Shown piece by piece: positions 16,838 through 20,326 of a stretch of DNA of 20,326 nt (position 1 is its first letter; each line of letters begins with the position of its first letter). The notes under the pieces were generated by a model. That model saw only the letters and a list, made by a program, of their open reading frames with translations. It made no database searches and was not told where the DNA came from. The stretch covers positions 1-20,326 of the forward strand of contig DQUE01000067.1 of assembly GCA_015662405.1 (NCBI GenBank), given 5' to 3'. A program made the position numbers and the translations under genes. Source of the DNA: Sulfurimonas autotrophica. Its GTDB lineage: Bacteria; Campylobacterota; Campylobacteria; Campylobacterales; Sulfurimonadaceae.

Positions 16838-17617
16838 TTAAAAGTTTAAAAACTTCCGCTCTCTATTGATAAAATAGGCACACTGCGTATAACCGACTTC
16901 TCTAGCAAGTTGCATTACTTCTTTGTCAAACATGCCCACTTGCTCTGGTTTATGAGCATCTGAGCCAAAAGTTATGGGAATTTCAAGTTTGTAAGCCTCT
17001 TTGAGAAGCTCTTTTGAAGGGTAGGCTTCACCTGTTGGTTTTCTGTATCCTGCGGCATTAATCTCTAAGACCATATCGGCATCTTTTATGGCAATTAAGG
17101 CATTCTTTGCTATTGCTTTTATCTCTTTTGTTGGCATAAATTTAAATACTTTGATAAGATCTAAGTGTCCTACAATATCAAAGAGTTTGCTCCTTGCCAT
17201 TGATTCTATTGCCTGAAAATATTTTTGCCAGATTGCATCAATATCTGCATGCTCATAGCGACCGATAAACTCCGGATTGTCAAAACCCCATTTATCTATA
17301 AAATGCACAGAGCCGATGAGGTAGTCAACATCTGCATTGAGTACCCGCTTATCCATATGCCCTTGAAGATAATCTACTTCATACCCAAGCAGTATAGTAA
17401 TTTTATCAGCATACTTTTTCTTTGCACTTCGTACATCTTTTTCATACCGTTGCATATCTGAAAAAGTCATTCTGTACTTTGCATCAAAATACATAGGAGC
17501 ATGGTCAGAAAAACCAAATACTTCAGTATGCTTTTGTATTGCAATTTCTATATACTCATGAATGCTTCCCTCTGCATGGTTACAGAGTGGGGTATGGTTG
17601 TGTAGATCTACTTTCAT
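16838..17617 (-). CDS. hisJ: PHP-family histidinol-phosphatase
   Basis: This metal-dependent phosphatase likely removes phosphate from histidinol phosphate, the penultimate stage of histidine synthesis. The 259 residues carry the full PHP metal-site set: D4-L-H6-N-H8, D38-H39, E80 in GYEVDYLQG, H105 in IGSVHF, H151-x-D153 in IVGHLDLIK, and D220-x-H222 in TFGSDAHKPEQVG. The GSVHF and NAAGYRKP segments are typical of the HisJ/HisK family rather than of polymerase-type or tyrosine-phosphatase PHP proteins. No other his gene is visible here, so the substrate rests on family resemblance. The start ATG (17615-17617) has no clear Shine-Dalgarno site; it is divergent from cheZ, with promoters in the 73-base gap. 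Confidence 0.85.
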   Translation of the reverse strand: MKVDLHNHTPLCNHAEGSIHEYIEIAIQKHTEVFGFSDHAPMYFDAKYRMTFSDMQRYEKDVRSAKKKYADKITILLGYEVDYLQGHMDKRVLNADVDYLIGSVHFIDKWGFDNPEFIGRYEHADIDAIWQKYFQAIESMARSKLFDIVGHLDLIKVFKFMPTKEIKAIAKNALIAIKDADMVLEINAAGYRKPTGEAYPSKELLKEAYKLEIPITFGSDAHKPEQVGMFDKEVMQLAREVGYTQCAYFINRERKFLNF

Positions 17618-17633
17618 ATTTGGTCTCGTATTA

Positions 17634-17639
17634 TATAAT
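17634..17639 (+). promoter_or_regulatory. Possible -10 element of cheZ-trhP-purE
   Basis: TATAAT on the + strand lies 51 bases before the cheZ ATG. It forms half of the palindrome ATTATATAAT (17630-17639), so the same bases offer a -10 box on either strand. A GGAG ribosome site (17680-17683) sits seven bases before the ATG. TATTAT at 17646 is an alternative. Confidence 0.45.
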
Positions 17640-17646
17640 TTATGCT

Positions 17647-17652
17647 ATTATA
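17647..17652 (-). promoter_or_regulatory. Possible -10 element of hisJ
   Basis: TATAAT on the minus strand, 29 bases upstream of the hisJ ATG, would give a leader of about 22 bases. The minus-strand TATAAT at 17630-17635 is an alternative but would leave almost no leader. Which one is used cannot be told from sequence. Confidence 0.4.
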
Positions 17653-17690
17653 GTGTTAATTAATAAATTATTCAATTATGGAGACTGTTT

Positions 17691-18383
17691 ATGACGCAAG
17701 AAGAGCTTGATGCCTTGATGGGTGGTGGTGACATAGATATGGACGAGAATTCTGAAGATGATACACAAAAGCAAGAACCAGATTCTGAGGATATAGGTGA
17801 GGATATAGATCTTTCAGCTGAGCCTATAACAAAAGGTGTTGAGTCAGCTAAACTCCCTTTTCCAGCTACTAGTGAAAATAAAATGGTACATCAGTTAGAT
17901 GATGTCACAAAAGAGAGTGAAGAAAAAGCAAGTGAAATTTTTGATATTATAGAGAATATCAGTGCAGAGTTGATGGAAAAAGAGGAGAGTCTTGGCGGTG
18001 TCAATGAGATCTTAAACTCCAATATAGAGCTTTTTACAAAGCTATGTGAAAAATTTCCTGATGTAGAGACTTTTAAAACGCAACTCGAGAAAAATAAAAT
18101 GGCCGCGGATAAGGTTGAAGAGACTATAGAGGCGTTGCAAAATAGTGGTGACTCTATTATGAATGTGATGGATATCATGCAGTATCAAGATATTCATAGA
18201 CAAAAAATTGAGCGTGTTATAAATGTTATGCGCGCATTATCAAAATATATGAATACACTCTTTGAAGGCAAGATTGATGATGAGAAACGTGTCTCTTCTG
18301 CAATACATATTGCAGGTGATACGCACAATGACTTAGCTTCAACAGATGATATTGAAGCACTCTTAGAACAGTTTGGAAAATAA
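17691..18383 (+). CDS. cheZ: Chemotaxis phosphatase CheZ, Campylobacterota type
   Basis: CheZ removes phosphate from the response regulator CheY-P and so resets flagellar switching. The 230 residues have an acidic disordered N-terminal part (about 1-75), a long helical region (75-205) and a short C-terminal peptide. The segment QYQDIHRQKIERV holds D167 and Q171, the D-x3-Q pair matching E. coli CheZ D143 and Q147 (FQDLTGQ). The C-terminal DDIEALLEQFGK resembles the CheY-binding tail of E. coli CheZ. Unusually, the N-terminus MTQEELDALMGGG resembles the N-terminal CheY-P-binding peptide of FliM/FliY. Divergent CheZ proteins of this kind are known as HP0170 and Cj0700; gene order with the U32 gene and purE agrees with Campylobacter (Cj0700-Cj0702). 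Its stop overlaps the next start by one base. Confidence 0.82.
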   Translation: MTQEELDALMGGGDIDMDENSEDDTQKQEPDSEDIGEDIDLSAEPITKGVESAKLPFPATSENKMVHQLDDVTKESEEKASEIFDIIENISAELMEKEESLGGVNEILNSNIELFTKLCEKFPDVETFKTQLEKNKMAADKVEETIEALQNSGDSIMNVMDIMQYQDIHRQKIERVINVMRALSKYMNTLFEGKIDDEKRVSSAIHIAGDTHNDLASTDDIEALLEQFGK

Positions 18384-19681
18384 TGAATAAGAAAAAAGTA
18401 GAATTACTCTCTCCTGCAGGAACGCTAGAAAAATTAAAAATTGCACTTGATTTTGGTGCAGATGCTGTTTATGGTGGAGTAAGTCATTTTTCACTGCGTA
18501 TTCGTTCTGGAAAAGAGTTTAGCTTTGAAGAGTTTGCAGAGGGCATCGCGTATGCGCATGAACGTGGTAAAAAAGTATATGCGACCATTAATGGATTTCC
18601 ATTTAATTCTCAACTAAATCTTTTGAAAAAACATATCATAAAAATGGGTGAGTTGCAGCCTGATGCGTTTATCGTTGCGACACCAGGTGTATTAAAACTC
18701 TGTCATGACTTAGTACCAGATATGCCTTTACACCTCTCAACACAGGCAAATGTTATGAATGTGCTTGATGCACAGATATATTATGAAATGGGTGCAACAC
18801 GTATAATAACTGCACGTGAAATCTCTTTACGTGATTTAAAAGAGATTAAAGCAGCTTTACCTGATTTGGAGCTTGAGGTTTTTGTACATGGTTCAATGTG
18901 TTTTGCATACAGTGGGCGTTGTCTTATCTCGACTCTGCAGAGTGGGCGTGTGCCAAATCGTGGAAGTTGTGCAAATGATTGTCGCTTTCCTTATGAAATA
19001 TATGCGGCAAACCCTGAAACCGGAACGCTTTTTAAGCTTGAAGAGGATGCGGGTGTTGGAACATATGTAATGAATTCAAAAGATTTGAATTTAGCGTCAC
19101 ACATAGAAGAGATTTTAGAGAGTGGTGCGGTGGATTCTATAAAAATAGAGGGACGTACAAAAACAGCATACTATGCAGCTGTAACAGCAAAAGCATACAG
19201 AATGGCGATAGATGATTATTATGCAGGTAAAATAGAGAGTGCGCGTTATCAGTATGAGTTGCAATCTTTGCAAAATCGTGGCTACACAGATGCCTACCTT
19301 GTTTCACGACCATTTGAAAAACATGATACGCAAAGTCTAGATTTTACCATGCAACTTGGAACGCATCAGGTAAGTGGCGTTGTTAATGCAGAGGGAACAC
19401 ACTTTTTATGTAAGTATAAAACAGTTCCAGGTGATGAGATGGAGGCGGTTTTTCCATTAGGCACTAAAGTGGCAATTGTAGAGAATGCGATAGGCTCTAC
19501 GTACGAGAGAGATGGAAAATTCTTTTTGAAGTTGAAGAAATTAAGAGCCCAAAATGGAAAAATATGGGAGGAAGTACATAGTGGAAATACTAATCCGATA
19601 GAGCTTCCAACAAAATTTCCCCCATACACATTCTTTAGAATTCCAGCGAATGCTCAGATGAATACAGCTCCAAAAAAATAA
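18383..19681 (+). CDS. trhP: U32-family tRNA hydroxylation protein TrhP
   Basis: TrhP (YegQ) is needed, with prephenate-derived steps, for 5-hydroxylation of uridine 34 in some tRNAs; older annotations call the family U32 peptidase or collagenase PrtC. The 432 residues start with ELLSPAGTLEKLKIAL and GADAVYGG (barrel domain). The U32 signature EVFVHGSMCFAYSGRC (165-180) supplies C173 and C180, and C196 and C200 follow in GSCANDC. IKIEGRTKTAYYAA matches the E. coli TrhP segment closely. A small C-terminal domain occupies about 345-425. The length is near E. coli TrhP (453). In H. pylori the homologue HP0169 is next to the cheZ homologue HP0170, the same pairing as here. Proteolysis is not supported by the motifs; a sister family (RlhA, 23S rRNA) is less likely because of the better overall match to TrhP. 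Confidence 0.85.
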   Translation: MNKKKVELLSPAGTLEKLKIALDFGADAVYGGVSHFSLRIRSGKEFSFEEFAEGIAYAHERGKKVYATINGFPFNSQLNLLKKHIIKMGELQPDAFIVATPGVLKLCHDLVPDMPLHLSTQANVMNVLDAQIYYEMGATRIITAREISLRDLKEIKAALPDLELEVFVHGSMCFAYSGRCLISTLQSGRVPNRGSCANDCRFPYEIYAANPETGTLFKLEEDAGVGTYVMNSKDLNLASHIEEILESGAVDSIKIEGRTKTAYYAAVTAKAYRMAIDDYYAGKIESARYQYELQSLQNRGYTDAYLVSRPFEKHDTQSLDFTMQLGTHQVSGVVNAEGTHFLCKYKTVPGDEMEAVFPLGTKVAIVENAIGSTYERDGKFFLKLKKLRAQNGKIWEEVHSGNTNPIELPTKFPPYTFFRIPANAQMNTAPKK

Positions 19682-19691
19682 TAGATGAAAA

Positions 19692-19698
19692 AGAAGGG
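19692..19698 (+). promoter_or_regulatory. Shine-Dalgarno site fixing the purE start
   Basis: AGAAGGG ends seven bases before ATG 19706. The in-frame ATG at 19685 lies upstream of it and has no ribosome site, so 19706 is the likely start of PurE. Confidence 0.7.
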
Positions 19699-19705
19699 TG
19701 ACAAT

Positions 19706-20203
19706 ATGAAGTTTGTATCAATAGTAATTGGTTCAAAAAGTGATTATGAGGTGATGAAGTCGTGTTCTGATACACTAGAGGCGTTTGGTGTGAGTTATGA
19801 GATGGTAATATCATCAGCGCATCGTTCACCTGAGAGAACAAAAGAGTATATACAAGAGGCAGAAAAAAAAGGGGCACAGATCTTTATAGCCGCTTCTGGA
19901 ATGGCTGCACACTTAGCAGGGGTTTTAAGCTCAAAAACTATTAAACCTATCATAGGGGTTCCTATGTCAGCTTCGGCTTTAAGTGGAATAGACGCACTGC
20001 TCTCAACTGTTCAAATGCCTGCTGGAATGCCTGTTGCTACAGTTGCTATAGGAAAAGCAGGAGCGATTAACTCTGCATACTTGGCAATGCAGATACTCGC
20101 GCTTGATAATGAAGAGTTGCGTATTAAGCTCAAAGAGGACCGTATTGCCAAAGCAAAAAAAATTGAAATGGATTCTTTAGAGATAGAAACTATTATAAAA
20201 TAG
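19706..20203 (+). CDS. purE: N5-carboxyaminoimidazole ribonucleotide mutase
   Basis: PurE moves the carboxyl group of N5-CAIR to C4, giving CAIR, in de novo purine synthesis. From the start chosen here the protein has 165 residues, typical of the family; an upstream in-frame ATG at 19685 would add MKKKGDN, which is not part of the fold and has no ribosome site. Motifs: GSKSDYEVM (phosphate loop, about 9-17), SAHRSPE with the catalytic His, SGMAAHLAGV with the second conserved His, and the class I block LLSTVQMPAGMPVATVAIG followed by AGAINSAYLA. The AAHLxG motif has Ala where Pro is usual. It lies 24 bases after trhP and probably belongs to the cheZ operon. Confidence 0.95.
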   Translation: MKFVSIVIGSKSDYEVMKSCSDTLEAFGVSYEMVISSAHRSPERTKEYIQEAEKKGAQIFIAASGMAAHLAGVLSSKTIKPIIGVPMSASALSGIDALLSTVQMPAGMPVATVAIGKAGAINSAYLAMQILALDNEELRIKLKEDRIAKAKKIEMDSLEIETIIK

Positions 20204-20231
20204 CTAAATCATAAAAGAGGGGGAGTTTACA

Positions 20232-20326
20232 ATGAAGTGGATGAGTGATGATGAGTACAGTCAATTAACAGGATTAGATAGTACTTCTATAGAGGATTTG
20301 ATTCAGCGAGGTAAATTGAGTGTAAA
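20232..20326 (+). CDS. Start of a small protein with a MerR/excisionase-like N-terminus, 3' end outside window
   Basis: A strong Shine-Dalgarno site (GAGGGGGAG, about 20217-20225) precedes ATG 20232. The frame stays open to the window's end, giving 31 visible residues. They begin MKWMSDDEYSQLTGLD and continue with EDLIQRGKLSV, which resembles the helix-turn-helix start of MerR or excisionase proteins (a Y-x-x-x-T-G-L turn, then I-x-x-L-I-x-x-G-K-L). In C. jejuni the position after purE is held by an uncharacterised protein (Cj0703), which I believe belongs to the epsilonproteobacterial DUF3972 group; that assignment is from memory and synteny. It lies 28 bases after purE and is probably in the same operon. 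Confidence 0.65.
   Translation, partial: MKWMSDDEYSQLTGLDSTSIEDLIQRGKLSV

Noticed and set aside
16838..16860. Weak AAGTT/AACTT hairpin near the hisJ stop as a terminator
   Set aside because: The stem is only about five A/T-rich pairs, lies inside coding sequence and is not followed by a clear T run.
19685..19705. ATG 19685 as the purE start
   Set aside because: It adds seven residues outside the fold, and the only Shine-Dalgarno site (19692-19698) lies downstream of it.
1..20326. Defence system, mobile element, prophage, CRISPR array, tRNA or rRNA
   Set aside because: No transposase, integrase, repeat array or structural RNA could be seen; gene content is core metabolism, respiration and motility with even base composition.

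Overview
The window is an AT-rich stretch of a Campylobacterota (epsilonproteobacterial) chromosome, most likely a free-living, Sulfurimonas-like member. Three features support this: the nuo operon runs straight into the flagellar gene pflA, as in Campylobacter jejuni and Helicobacter pylori; the order cheZ - trhP (U32 family) - purE - small unknown gene also matches Campylobacter; and there are two adjacent nuoG genes. The genus is inferred from gene content and remembered synteny, not from a search.

Region 1 (1-11842, + strand) is the distal part of a complex I operon. It holds a 5'-truncated short NuoG paralogue, a full NuoG, then NuoH, I, J, K, L, M and N. Genes overlap by 1-4 bases or are separated by 3-12 bases, and several stop codons sit inside the next gene's Shine-Dalgarno site. 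NuoG and NuoI carry electrons through Fe-S clusters of the peripheral arm; NuoH, J, K, L, M and N form the quinone site and the proton-pumping membrane arm. The input subunits (NuoE/F or their Campylobacterota replacements) would lie upstream of the window. The short NuoG keeps the [2Fe-2S] N1b cysteines and an N7-type cysteine set but lacks the segment that ligates N3, N4 and N5.

Region 2 (11875-14229, + strand) is pflA, a secreted TPR protein of the Campylobacterota flagellar motor disk, 32 bases after nuoN. It meets dapB tail to tail, with four bases between stop codons and overlapping hairpins that can serve as a two-way terminator.

Region 3 (14234-16777, - strand) is a compact operon read as trxA - unnamed gene - trxB - dapB. 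The unnamed gene encodes a membrane-anchored, cysteine-free protein that resembles a thioredoxin fold. A PHP-family histidinol-phosphatase gene lies upstream on the same strand (16838-17617), and trxA has its own -10 element.

Region 4 (17691 to the end, + strand) is divergent from the phosphatase gene. It holds cheZ (chemotaxis phosphatase), trhP (tRNA U34 hydroxylation, U32 family), purE and the start of a small putative DNA-binding protein.

There is no mobile element, CRISPR array, rRNA or tRNA, and no gene-free stretch above about 75 bases. Most of the window is core genome. The least explained items are the tandem NuoG pair and the cysteine-free thioredoxin-like protein.
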